Positions 51,101 to 57,707 of a stretch of 64,000 bases of DNA are shown piece by piece (within the stretch, counting starts at the first letter, position 1; each line of letters begins with the position of its first letter). The notes under the pieces were generated by a model. That model had not been told where the DNA came from. It did no database searches and worked only from the letters and a program-made list of their open reading frames with translations. The position numbers and the translations under genes were made by a program. This DNA is from Peredibacter starrii (GTDB lineage: Bacteria; Bdellovibrionota; Bacteriovoracia; Bacteriovoracales; Bacteriovoracaceae): positions 1,798,001-1,862,000 of the forward strand of contig NZ_CP139487.1 in assembly GCF_034259205.1 (NCBI RefSeq), read 5' to 3'.

Positions 51101-51631
51101 TTCAGTTGTCGTAGTAGAGGAACCAGTTGTGGTCCCAGTTGTTTGAGAGGTACCAGGGTAGCCCACATTTGAAAACGACATACCTGGCATACTTGTACCA
51201 GTCGTGGTTTTTGATGTATCAGTGTTTGATGTCGTTCCAGATTTTTCTGGGTTCGAGTAAGACCGAGATACAGAAGGAGCAGAGTAGCTTCTGCCTGAAT
51301 CTGAAATACTCACACCAGGTGCTTTTATGAGTTCTTTTTCATCTTTCTCAAATTTCTCATCTTCATCTTTGCGACGACTTTGCTCAGAGTTTGAAACATG
51401 ATTTGAAATGAAATTTCTTTTTGCGATTTCTGGATTTATTAGCTCGCGTTTCTTAGCTGCGGGACTGCGATAAGTTTTGATGGTTTGACCAGCGACCTTA
51501 AGTGAATACTCGTACTCAACTTCGCTATTACTTACGTTAGGCGGAGGCCTGCGTGTGAAAAAAAAATATCCGCTTAAACCAGTGATGGCTATTAAGGTGC
51601 ACGGGATAAGGTATTGTTTCAACACGCTCAT
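42083..51631 (-). CDS. Giant cadherin-like/Ig-like surface protein with C-terminal NHL-like propeller
   Basis: 3182 aa. An N-terminal helix (about 7-25) anchors it in the membrane or directs export; no lipobox. Residues 90-190 are Ser/Thr-rich. An ASH/choice-of-anchor-D-like domain lies at about 690-775. Nine cadherin-like domains (about 785-1670) share the NDPP/NDAP junctions and TPNANFNGTDTFTY motifs, and alternate between two length classes. Bacterial Ig-like repeats (GTCENGYTINVTGAQTTT-type) follow to about 2480. The C-terminal 700 residues resemble NHL-type beta-propeller repeats (GDGGPAVNATLKYPVKITLD, LLIMDRDRIRRVDL). A calcium-dependent adhesin or surface fibre is inferred. Its 3' end overlaps the antiporter gene by 33 nt. 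Confidence 0.82.
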   Translation of the reverse strand: MSVLKQYLIPCTLIAITGLSGYFFFTRRPPPNVSNSEVEYEYSLKVAGQTIKTYRSPAAKKRELINPEIAKRNFISNHVSNSEQSRRKDEDEKFEKDEKELIKAPGVSISDSGRSYSAPSVSRSYSNPEKSGTTSNTDTSKTTTGTSMPGMSFSNVGYPGTSQTTGTTTGSSTTTTETSPTSSKTVTPYLKGKVTPLVGIIAYRSPLALIDEAYANNCTNPRVLLLDLTDMSVLRDRPVKEANLGGATTFDFDPVDLNLDLKTPNRYMLETKGCEINYQRIISSFYKDQNLDQTTTLVSKVVNTRIAGALSNTTADAIENLYNEISKRSLPADDFERVYDIIFNENALKSDFQSTFQGGAVNELTEAAPDVNEISLTASVTEMIPVNYGVKTFHWNTQYTVAYEWQVDGEVFATTADWTYTPSANSRANQEITLIIGSKNSSDDLVDRSMPYHEVKFNVAVTDGRPSLPPALALNAASNNPSDTRSLVLNMNTGALVDSVYSACESFSKLAITENDVLPVDGDFTLSCQSGPVQLVNHTLTTAADGPITLKLWSKDAADRVSPVPSTLTVELDTTAPVIEFLDMQLGFISDEDSEFKWTLTERNSASSQFFNIQFFDGSTWANLPAVNVSNGPHDETEFRTNFHIPNINTSAAKLKITYTDTLGHQTIKESPAFEIQRPILGSNPLNMDMGQVLNKSESTVFILEFTNSGAVNTKLCGPVTIVGTNASEFIITDDNCNGTTIGTAGCTVGLKAKPALKGTRTASATITCGNDTFSTPLTMQSTNNPPQVIATQTKTTMEDTPVQINFGPISDLDSDFLTYSVVSSPLHGVISNCQTVTSDYVCTYTPTTNYAGNDTFTIKSNDATADSNIGTVNVTVLAINDAPTLPGPQSISTNEDTALTFALLAGSDTENDALTYSVVTPPAHGTLTCTGTNTSCTYTPALNYNGADSFTYKANDATLSSNIETVSITVNPVNDPPVPAANQTLATNEDTVLNFTINSGSDVDVPAQTLSYKLVTAPTKGALSGCITAGSYSNDLTCVYTPTLNATGTDSFTYKVYDSVTDSVSNGTITINIAAVNDAPTLAATQSLSTPEDTALNFNLNPGTDVEGNPLTYIIVSQPADGTLTCTGGTSTACTFTPDLNFDGSTTFTYKVNDGSLDSTIATVTITVAGDNDPPVIGANQTITTNEDTAANFTINTATDVDVPAQTLGYKIISNPTKGTLSGCITDAAYGTVRNCTYTPNLNANGTDTFTYRANDGLVDSTGLATITINITPVNDAPTLGATQSVSTNEDTALSITLNAGADVEGTTLTYVKLTNPTDGTLTCTGGTSRACTYTPNANFNGTDTFTYNVSDGALSSTTATVTITVTPINDPPVPGANQSVAVTEDTPASFTINAGSDIDVPAQTLSYILITAPTKGTLSNCIVTGSYTTDRVCDYTPNANVNGTDTLTYKVYDSLLESTTTATITFNIAAVNDAPTVAATQSVTTAEDTALNITLNAGTDIEGNTLTYVKLTDPANGTLTCTGGTSRACTYTPNANFNGTDTFTYRVNDGSANSNTATVTITVTPVNDPPVMAANQTFTTNDNTNLAITLSPATDIDGGALTYKIVTAPANGTLSGCITTGSYGTDLTCNYISNANFNGTDSFTFVAYDTIANAVTPATVTITVNDKTAAPAPLLTLTSPQYTKVTGVTFTATSCTDTPSLFVNEGAAPTAGAAGWQTCSTTANAITYTMGTTQGAHTVKVWAKDSYGNVSLTSTDFTIYYDTVLPTMSLTLPPTLQGGATYSLAWTATETYTTASLNFTVEAYNGTAWSTVGTTASTAGPSLSATAFTRSWTVPSVTTAAAQFRVSFTDRAGNTNTVTSTAFAIDSTPPVLTITAPAVNSYHKTQATITGACETGRSISFTGSIQADFSITCSGGTYSQTVNFSDGDGNKTITVSQTDAVGNVTTVSRNLIRDEVAPVITKTTGNSPDFTKNNIPNAWGGTCEGNYTISVSGSQTTTFACTSGTWTWTPGSKTVDGTYSYNLVQTDAAGNVSTPPLTLAWTRDATPPNFTTTNPVAASTGQTKALTNNLSALTFTGTCEGTNPIVITGAATDTISCSASSWSWTTPTVTTDGLRSYTIKQTDSAGNTAQIIFNWTRDTTGPALKINTALLKTNTNTVTFTGTCENGYTINVTGAQTTTATCTAGNWSFTTASNATDATRAYTFKQAFTVSPFNSTTVVGTWIRETNAPTVSAFTTTAADPSRSSYIPVNITATSQNVDVYLSHVCVKSDLSIQPAADDSCFIAINGPVIGKVLTQTLSLSNYSILIGWTPKTYDIFVWVKDEAGNISNISNSGAGTESTDKINHSYDPGIPPTVWDVAAANIANSPIPPTRAQSEVPAGSDVFIRWKATDNITLPAGAISLSYTPDEINFTQFVSGLNNANYGCTGVTLGANEGCYKWTGGSPLNTSYKIRVKVTDAGDVSNQLISNPLNAGLIKIIAGNSESGLGGSAQTAMFFTRRLSDYTDPGTIVVTDDGQFYFADYKRGIITIDQSDGKQKIFIPTTGTSSGDGGPAVNATLKYPVKITLDYQNRLLIMDRDRIRRVDLNLSTPTIETIIGGGAVTSDTVPNPRDVSIYSHATNGDWSASSMVFFATPNGDIYFNSELAYKPNTTATYRIRIYKAGTGQVISKYLTGIGDSYVSTQDLSLCRVLHPGIAFDPLNSQLTGVTATTLHDLSFPGCNQIDDRYARAYYDPITFEAIAPKDDLHRSYTYMNYTGMDGIAYVSGARSFINRINFDGTYTRILGQGTRGECADGTLATACMIDIQNFFVTSTGKMYFTDRGVIRTIDSDGKVKSLFGQRLTYGNAVNALNARFSEVTRVHRLNNGKIIVNDVGGYYVKEFTIEGNINIIAGDGASRGSNTAVDANTYSVVDTSWMDVNRVNGDVYISQASSGYGFTLKLNRATGKFENVIGSTTGVHYASADNELGLNVAANNGNFLNRGLIMGFGNNQLMMTRMRINTTLNRYEDFMVKSYDANDGFRQSHIAGVLGFPADSNDRRTCDATTSTSAANCEMPYWDTFFRFQWDSENLRWITAIVNGGTQKDIYEFTQAGNIKKIGSTSNNIDDSFVYVKLDGVENFYYCNSGRIRRYNITTQTDMGNLAWSMTNLNCKGRSMDFNPTNRSIIFAFEQNGLGGVAEYFIP
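46630..49272 (-). repeat. Nine cadherin-like repeats in a two-domain (about 594-bp) super-repeat
   Basis: Domain junctions (NDPP/NDAP codons) fall near 49272, 48986, 48704, 48395, 48110, 47801, 47516, 47209, 46922 and 46630. Intervals alternate at about 285 and 309 bp. The short type carries LTCTGGTSRACTYTPN, the long type DVDVPAQTLSY and a Cys-x-Thr insert. Confidence 0.75.
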
Positions 51632-51735
51632 AAAAGATAAATCGGTTTTTATTAGAAGAATCTTTAAATATGTGCGTGTTTAAAACAATTAGGCAAAAAC
51701 TTCTAAATTCAACACCTTATGTTTGTATAGAGTTT

Positions 51736-54675
51736 CTATTTGGTTTTCTGGGCCTGAATACCCAGAATCATCTTTAAAGCCGAGTAGGAATAGGCCCTAC
51801 GAGCCTTAAGATACTCATGCTCGAGATTCTTGAACTGATCCGATCGGATATTTTGATGGGCAATTTTCTTATCTAAAATTTGTTGGGCCTCAAGGGACAT
51901 AGAGGCGTAATTAACCTTCAATTCTTTTTCAATCTCGACACCATTTTCGAGAACTTTGAATTTAAGGGTGAGGCCTTGTTCTTTTAACTTCTGAAGAGTG
52001 GTGAGATCTGTTTCATTCTTATTCATAAAACTAATGATCTCCTGGTTAATTTCCTGACCCTCAGTTTGTTTATCAGAAGAATGAATCATATTTGTTTCGA
52101 CAATGATCTCACCGCGATTTGCCTCACGAGGGGCACCGGCCATAGAGCTACTTCTGCTTCCAGAAACACTGGCGATGGCACGACCGGCATTCTGTCCACC
52201 AGTTGAAGTTGAGCGAGATGAATCACTGTAGTGGGGTCCTGCACTTGAACCATCTGTTCCACCGGTATAACTTCCTGTGGAAGTTCCACCAGAGTAGTCT
52301 CTATTGATGGAAGACTCATCTGATAGTTCGGCCACCGCTTCAACAGGAGTAGATTTCTTTTTAAGAGCGTCCTGATACTGCTTCTCGAGGGCCTGATAAC
52401 TTTCTTCAAGAGATTTGATCTTAGAGCGGTCATTTTCTCGCATGAGATTCATGATTTTCTCATTATCATTAGCGAGTTCATTCTTCAGGCGAATGAGTTC
52501 TTTAACATCTTCGTCCTTGGTATTAGAAATTAATTTATCAACCGTTTTATCATTATCTTTGTCAGATAGATAATCTTTCAATTGGTCACGCATGGCCTTG
52601 GATTCAACCGTTGGTGCTGCGGCCGCCAGCGTTGTTGGCAAGATGGTTGGCGCACTTGAGAATTGTTCATGCGGGACTGAGGCCTCTGTCGGGGTAGAGA
52701 TGGCCTCGGCCACATTACGTGCGACTGAACTTTCAGGTTTCAGAATTTGTCCGAGTTTAGTGGTGGTGAAATTCTCACCGCGAGAGATTTCTTTTGCGAT
52801 GACCGAAGAGGAATCTCTTTTTTCGTTCGATAGTCCGGTCAGTGTTGTAATGACCTCTCTCATGCGACCGTTTGGACTTGAGCTTAGAGCTCGGTAGGTA
52901 CCACTGAAGCCGTTGTCCTGTTTACTGATAGGGTTCAATTTCCGGTTAAGGTAATCGGAGCGATTTAACCAATCACTGATACCAAAAGAGAGTTTATTAA
53001 ACGCTCCCTTTGATTCAATCTCAGGCATTTGACACAGGAGCAGATCTTTAAGAGGAAGGTTCGACTTCCCAATGATCTGAGTCATGAGCTTATTGATATC
53101 GTCACGTTTCACGCGTTTGATGTGATCTTCGTCTGGGGTACAGACCGCCTGGGCAAGATTGGCACGGAGTTTTTGACAACGAGTGGAGAAGTGATTGCTT
53201 AATAGTTTAGAATCGTTCTCCAGAAGCGACATGAGATTAGGATTTTTGTCGTAGGAATTTTTACGTTTTACATTCAGCTGATTAAATAGGGCCCTGTCAG
53301 TGAGTATCGCTTTTAAACCAGGATGTGCTCCCACTGCGACTTTATAGGTGTCACGGATGAACTGGGGATAATCATCAGTGTTATTTGTTCTGAGAGTTCC
53401 ATTGAGTTCTTTGAAAATCGTTTCATTCTTATTCTCGCGAATAAGTCTTACCCAGAAATTTTGAATTTCGTTAGATTTTTCTTCCTGAAGAATGCGGCCC
53501 AACGCCTGGCCCGGACTCTGTCCATCACGGAGTTTATTTTCAAATTCGATCTTGAGGACCGGATCATTAAGAACACCATTGATGACAGTATTCATGAATG
53601 TCACTTCAGGCGCTTTCTTTGAAGCACCATTTCGAATCATGTCATATTCAGTTCTGGTAAATGTCTTTTGAGGTCCAACATCCATCATTTCCTGATCAGG
53701 TTTAATGTTCAGGATGAATTCATCAATCTTGGCGAACTTCCCAGCAAGAGTAGGACTCTTACTCATGTCATCACCGAAGGAACTTAGAAGCTCTTTGGTT
53801 CTTTTTTCGTAGACTTCTTTAGGGACTTTTGAAGTCGCACATGCTGATTCAATGGCCTCTTGAAATCCGGCGGCGTCATTACATTGAAGATCAGAGGCCT
53901 CAGCTTCAGAGGTACCAAGCGCATTGAATTTGTTTGTAAGGTAATACCTCACGTCTTCCATGTTGGAAGCGTAAGCATTCAAGAATTTCTTTCCGACAGC
54001 ATTGTAGATAAGACCATTAATTCGATCTCTCTCAAGTTTCATTTCTTCTGCGAGTCTTGTCTTCCCTAGATGAGCATAGTCTTTCTTGATTTTTTGATTG
54101 AGACACTTACAGTCATTTTCTCCGTAGACAGGAGCTGCATTTACCAAAACGCTTCCTCCTCCGACTGAAGGATGATTTAAAATATCAGAGATCGATTCGA
54201 GGGACATTATGACGGGAGAGTTGATGGCATTACATTCGTTATACTTACTCAAAAATTCTTTATTCTGACATTGGTCGAGTTGTTTACTGCTAACATTCTT
54301 ATCTTTTGGCTCGTGTTCGCTCAGAGTGGGTGCCACTCCTGTATAGACGCTTTTCATGGCATTTTGAACGTCACCACCAGCGTCGTTTTTTTCCACCTTA
54401 TTTAGCTTTGCAAGTTCACCCTCGCAATACGTCTTGGCGTCTCTAGGAGAATCCAGACGAATACGAGTGTCCATACAAATGAAGGGTAATGAGGTGCCTA
54501 AATATTCGGGATAATCTTGTGAGAGTAAAAAACAACTCTCATTTTCATTGTAATCCTGCTTCGAAGTGGCCGAACTTAATACCTTCTCACAGAATGACTT
54601 TCTCAACAAAGGAAGAGCGTAGACTGGAGAGTTCCAGACTATAAAGCTCAGTAATGCGAGAGTTAAGAGTTTCAT
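51736..54675 (-). CDS. Very large secreted protein of unknown function
   Basis: 979 aa with signal peptide MKLLTLALLSFIVWNSPVYA and GAGG upstream of ATG 54675. The first half is cysteine-containing and mostly alpha-helical (for example CQNKEFLSKYNECNAINSP). The second half has a Ser/Gly/Thr-rich low-complexity linker near 815-870 (GGTSTGSYTGGTDGSSAGP) between coiled-coil stretches (LKNELANDNEKIMNLMREND). No catalytic motif or known domain was recognised. It precedes the giant cadherin gene by 104 nt on the same strand and may be part of the same secretion or surface system (inference). Confidence 0.7.
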   Translation of the reverse strand: MKLLTLALLSFIVWNSPVYALPLLRKSFCEKVLSSATSKQDYNENESCFLLSQDYPEYLGTSLPFICMDTRIRLDSPRDAKTYCEGELAKLNKVEKNDAGGDVQNAMKSVYTGVAPTLSEHEPKDKNVSSKQLDQCQNKEFLSKYNECNAINSPVIMSLESISDILNHPSVGGGSVLVNAAPVYGENDCKCLNQKIKKDYAHLGKTRLAEEMKLERDRINGLIYNAVGKKFLNAYASNMEDVRYYLTNKFNALGTSEAEASDLQCNDAAGFQEAIESACATSKVPKEVYEKRTKELLSSFGDDMSKSPTLAGKFAKIDEFILNIKPDQEMMDVGPQKTFTRTEYDMIRNGASKKAPEVTFMNTVINGVLNDPVLKIEFENKLRDGQSPGQALGRILQEEKSNEIQNFWVRLIRENKNETIFKELNGTLRTNNTDDYPQFIRDTYKVAVGAHPGLKAILTDRALFNQLNVKRKNSYDKNPNLMSLLENDSKLLSNHFSTRCQKLRANLAQAVCTPDEDHIKRVKRDDINKLMTQIIGKSNLPLKDLLLCQMPEIESKGAFNKLSFGISDWLNRSDYLNRKLNPISKQDNGFSGTYRALSSSPNGRMREVITTLTGLSNEKRDSSSVIAKEISRGENFTTTKLGQILKPESSVARNVAEAISTPTEASVPHEQFSSAPTILPTTLAAAAPTVESKAMRDQLKDYLSDKDNDKTVDKLISNTKDEDVKELIRLKNELANDNEKIMNLMRENDRSKIKSLEESYQALEKQYQDALKKKSTPVEAVAELSDESSINRDYSGGTSTGSYTGGTDGSSAGPHYSDSSRSTSTGGQNAGRAIASVSGSRSSSMAGAPREANRGEIIVETNMIHSSDKQTEGQEINQEIISFMNKNETDLTTLQKLKEQGLTLKFKVLENGVEIEKELKVNYASMSLEAQQILDKKIAHQNIRSDQFKNLEHEYLKARRAYSYSALKMILGIQAQKTK

Positions 54676-54828
54676 ACATCCTCAGCGGACTTTTCGTCGC
54701 AATCGCAAGAATTCTTAAGGAATATTCCGAAAGGGATTGTATTAACTTCGTTTTAACAATGATTGAAAAGCTAGTGAATTTTCAGAAAGAGGGACATAAT
54801 AAGGTCATACTTTTTTGACGAGGTTTAA

Positions 54829-56502
54829 ATGGATTTTTACCAAGTTCCACCAAGTATCGGTAATCAGTATTCCGAAGATCATATTTTACAATCAATTCTA
54901 AAACGTCATCTTCCTGCAAACATTTTTGCGGAAATCGAACCAGAGTTAAAAAAATTTGGTGAAAGAGTAGTGAAGGAAATGGAGCCCCTGGCCCAAGAGG
55001 CGGAAGCGAATCCACCAATTCACGTACCATATGATCCCTGGGGAAAGAGGGTAGATGAAATCAAAACTACTAAGGCCTGGGATCGATTACACGAAATTGC
55101 TTCGGAAGAAGGCATCGTGGCCACGGGGTATGAAAGAAAAAGTGGAGAGTATTCTCGTCTTCATCAATTTGCAAAATTATATCTCTATCATCCTTCTTCT
55201 GCGATTTACTCTTGTCCTCTTGCCATGACTGACGGTGCCGCCAGAGTGATTGAACTTTTTGGAAGTCCGGAGATGAAGAAGAAGGCCTATGCCAATCTTC
55301 TTTCACGAGATCCGAAGACCTTCTGGACCTCTGGTCAGTGGATGACAGAAAGAACAGGTGGTTCAGATGTGAGTGGTACTTCAACCGTGGCCAAAAAAGT
55401 AGGGGATCACTATGAACTTCATGGTGTGAAGTGGTTTACGTCGGCCACAACTTCTCAGATGGCCATGACACTCGCTCGCATCGAAGGCGAAGAAAAACTC
55501 AGCATGTTTTATGTCGAACTTAGAAACGCTAAGGGAGAACTTCAAAACATTCGGATTAATCGTTTGAAAGATAAATTAGGTACAAAGGCCCTTCCGACTG
55601 CCGAATTAACTCTGGAAGGAACACCGGCGGTGCTTGTGGGAGAGTCTGGAAAGGGAGTGAAAACCATTGCCACTCTTTTTAACATTACTCGTCTCTACAA
55701 TGCTTGTTGCTCAGTCGGTTACATGCACCGGGGAATCGCTCTTTCGCTCGATTATGCCAAGAAAAGAAAGGCCTTCGGCAAATTCATTATTGATCATGGT
55801 CTTCATCTTGAAACCATGGCCGATCTTCATGTTCGATTCGAAGCTTGCATGCAAATGACTTTCCATGCGGCAGTTCTGCTTGGAAAAGAAGAAATGGGAA
55901 AGGCGACTGAAATCGAAAGCGGAACACTTCGTCTTTTGATCCCATTGGTGAAACTTTTTACTGCGAAAGAAGGTGTTGCTATTAGTTCAGAGGTCATCGA
56001 ATCTTTCGGCGGCGCTGGTTATGTGGAAGACACGGGCCTTCCTCAAATTTTAAGAAACGCTCAGGTTCTTGCCATCTGGGAAGGAACAACGAATGTGCTT
56101 TCACTGGACGCTTTAAGAGCGATCAAAAAAGAAAATGCAGCACCCGCATTCTTAAAAGATATTGAAATGCGCTTGGGCCAAGTGAAGCATCCTGAACTTC
56201 AAGGCATGAAAGAAAAAACCTTGAAGGCATTGGGTGATATTCAAAAAGTATTTGTGAACGCGGCAAAACTCACTGAAGAAGATCTTAATACTAAAGCACG
56301 CTCACTTGCGATGGGCCTTTCTCGCACTTACAATTCTTCTCTTATGCTCGAACATGCTGAATGGGGTCTTTCTCAAAATGATTCTTCGGGAGCTATTTCG
56401 GCTAAGAGATGGTTTGAACAAGAACTCTTTCATCTGGAACTTGCAGGTGAAGAGAGAAGAAATGATTCACGAACAATTCTAAGAACAGGGCCAGTGCGCT
56501 AG
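54829..56502 (+). CDS. AidB-like acyl-CoA dehydrogenase
   Basis: 557 aa, longer than standard ACADs (about 390). N-terminal extension of about 70 residues, then the ACAD core: WMTERTGGSDVSGT (FAD/substrate), KWFTSATTSQMAMTLA, RLYNACCSVGYMHRGIALS, SFGGAGYVEDTGLPQILRN and the base region AIWEGTTNVLSLDALR. The length and these variants fit the AidB/ACAD10-11-like group rather than a fatty-acid oxidation enzyme. AidB is linked to protection of DNA from alkylation in E. coli, but its substrate is unsettled. Monocistronic with GAGG 6 nt before ATG 54829. Confidence 0.87.
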   Translation: MDFYQVPPSIGNQYSEDHILQSILKRHLPANIFAEIEPELKKFGERVVKEMEPLAQEAEANPPIHVPYDPWGKRVDEIKTTKAWDRLHEIASEEGIVATGYERKSGEYSRLHQFAKLYLYHPSSAIYSCPLAMTDGAARVIELFGSPEMKKKAYANLLSRDPKTFWTSGQWMTERTGGSDVSGTSTVAKKVGDHYELHGVKWFTSATTSQMAMTLARIEGEEKLSMFYVELRNAKGELQNIRINRLKDKLGTKALPTAELTLEGTPAVLVGESGKGVKTIATLFNITRLYNACCSVGYMHRGIALSLDYAKKRKAFGKFIIDHGLHLETMADLHVRFEACMQMTFHAAVLLGKEEMGKATEIESGTLRLLIPLVKLFTAKEGVAISSEVIESFGGAGYVEDTGLPQILRNAQVLAIWEGTTNVLSLDALRAIKKENAAPAFLKDIEMRLGQVKHPELQGMKEKTLKALGDIQKVFVNAAKLTEEDLNTKARSLAMGLSRTYNSSLMLEHAEWGLSQNDSSGAISAKRWFEQELFHLELAGEERRNDSRTILRTGPVR

Positions 56503-56512
56503 CACTGACCCT
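56487..56512. terminator. Hairpin between convergent genes
   Basis: AGGGCCAGTGC (56487-56497) and 56502-56512 pair with one mismatch around a GCTA loop. The stop codon of the dehydrogenase (TAG, 56500-56502) lies in and beside the loop. No U-tract. Confidence 0.4.
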
Positions 56513-56521
56513 GAATTCAAA

Positions 56522-57481
56522 TTAAGGATTTGGTGAGCCAGCAGTTGTACCAGTTGTACCACCAGTCGTTCCGCCAGTTGTACCACCCGTAGTTCCACCA
56601 GTTGTACCACCAGTCGTTCCGCCAGTTGTACCACCTGTAGTTCCGCCAGTTGTGCCACCTGTAGTTCCACCAGTTGTGCCACCTGTAGTTCCACCTGTAG
56701 TTCCACCTGTAGTTCCACCTGTGGTTCCACCAGTTGTGCCACCTGTAGTTCCGCCAGTTGTACCACCTGTAGTTCCACCAGTTGTACCACCATCAGCAAC
56801 ACGCTCAATCACACCACAGGCAATTGGGAATGTTGTATTAACTGGAAGATTGTCCGCTGAGGCCACAGTTGAAGGAAGAGGAATCGCGCGAGGAACACCA
56901 TGAATGATTACCACTTTACCTTCTAGATTAAGCTCTTCACCCGCTGGGAGTTTTGTAATGATGTCATCTGTTGTCGCATCTGGAAGTTGAAGATCCGCCA
57001 ACATCTGAGCATAAGAAGTTGATTCATTGTAATTGTAGCTCGAACCAGATGGGAAATTAGGGAAACCACCGGCCTGAGATGAAAGATCCGCATCAAGCGG
57101 AACAAGCACTGAACCCGCAACTGCCAGGGCCTCAGGTGCATCAATGAAAGTGTCTGAGTTAGCGTCCGCTGCGGCCGTAGGACAAGCAGAACCAGTTGTG
57201 ATGAACTGATAGTGTGTGCCTGATGGTGCGCCAGACATTTGTACTGTTGCTGTTAATTCATCACCAGCAATAGTGAAATCAGCAGTTCCTGCCACAGTAC
57301 CAGCAACAGTGGCGTTAACAGGAGTCAGAACCGCACGATACGATCCTTCTTGCTGTTGTTGCTGCTGTTGTGATGAATCACTGCTGTCATCGTCGTCACT
57401 TCCGCAAGCGGCAACGAAAGTAAGCATACAGGTACCTAGTACGAATGGCGTGATCATTTCCAGCTTGGATTTTCTTTTCAT
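56522..57481 (-). CDS. CHRD-like lipoprotein with poly-Gln and tandem repeat tail
   Basis: 319 aa from ATG 57481 (AAGGAG upstream). The signal ends in a lipobox (TFVAAC), then a Ser/Asp block and seven glutamines. The domain at about 50-235 matches the CHRD-like lipoproteins at 1-651 and 62148-63035: GTHYQFITTGSACP, the EF-hand-like DANSDTFIDAPEA and LVPLDADLSSQAGG. The C-terminal tail is about 20 copies of a four-residue GGTT unit encoded by a 12-bp DNA repeat, likely a flexible surface extension whose length can vary. Unlike its two relatives it has no glutaminase-like gene beside it. It sits between the ACAD and the metalloprotease. Confidence 0.78.
   Translation of the reverse strand: MKRKSKLEMITPFVLGTCMLTFVAACGSDDDDSSDSSQQQQQQQEGSYRAVLTPVNATVAGTVAGTADFTIAGDELTATVQMSGAPSGTHYQFITTGSACPTAAADANSDTFIDAPEALAVAGSVLVPLDADLSSQAGGFPNFPSGSSYNYNESTSYAQMLADLQLPDATTDDIITKLPAGEELNLEGKVVIIHGVPRAIPLPSTVASADNLPVNTTFPIACGVIERVADGGTTGGTTGGTTGGTTGGTTGGTTGGTTGGTTGGTTGGTTGGTTGGTTGGTTGGTTGGTTGGTTGGTTGGTTGGTTGGTTGTTAGSPNP
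56543..56792 (-). repeat. 12-bp tandem repeat (about 20 copies) coding GGTT units
   Basis: CCACCAGTTGTA-like 12-mers with variable third positions. The first part also shows a 48-bp higher-order period, and the remainder 24-bp periodicity, as expected from slippage and gene conversion. Because the unit is a multiple of three, copy change alters tail length, not frame. Confidence 0.85.
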
Positions 57482-57659
57482 GTAGAACTCCTTTTCATTA
57501 AAAATGTGCTCCGGCACAAATTGACGGATGAATAAAAAGCAAGTTCAAGGCCAAGTACAAGTGTCTGGAATTTTAGGTAATGCAATTTATCGGTTATAAC
57601 TGCGACGGAGGCAGAGCGGGCCATCACAAGAGGGAAAAATTGTATATTGGAGTGGAGAG

Positions 57660-57695
57660 AAAAAGTCGGGCTGCAAAGTGTTTTTGCAACCCGAC
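57660..57695 (-). terminator. Intrinsic terminator of the metalloprotease gene
   Basis: GTCGGGcTGCAAA (57665-57677) pairs with 57683-57695 with one mismatch; on the minus strand a TTTTT run follows. It lies just downstream of the stop of the 57708-59435 gene. Confidence 0.75.
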
Positions 57696-57707
57696 ATTGG
57701 CAGAAAA

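Noticed and set aside
51632-51735. Sigma-28-like promoter before the giant cadherin gene (TAAAGATT-N12-ACCGATTT on the minus strand)
   Set aside because: The spacing is N12 rather than N11 and the -10 fits at only 5 of 8 positions; the leader would be too short. Left as unproven.
56543-56792. CRISPR array
   Set aside because: Direct 12-bp repeats have no unique spacers and encode the GGTT tail in frame.
56479-56903. Long open frames on either strand in the 12-bp repeat (for example 56479-56808 minus and 56652-56903 plus)
   Set aside because: They exist only because the 12-bp unit lacks stops in all frames; the lipoprotein frame has SD, signal peptide and domain.
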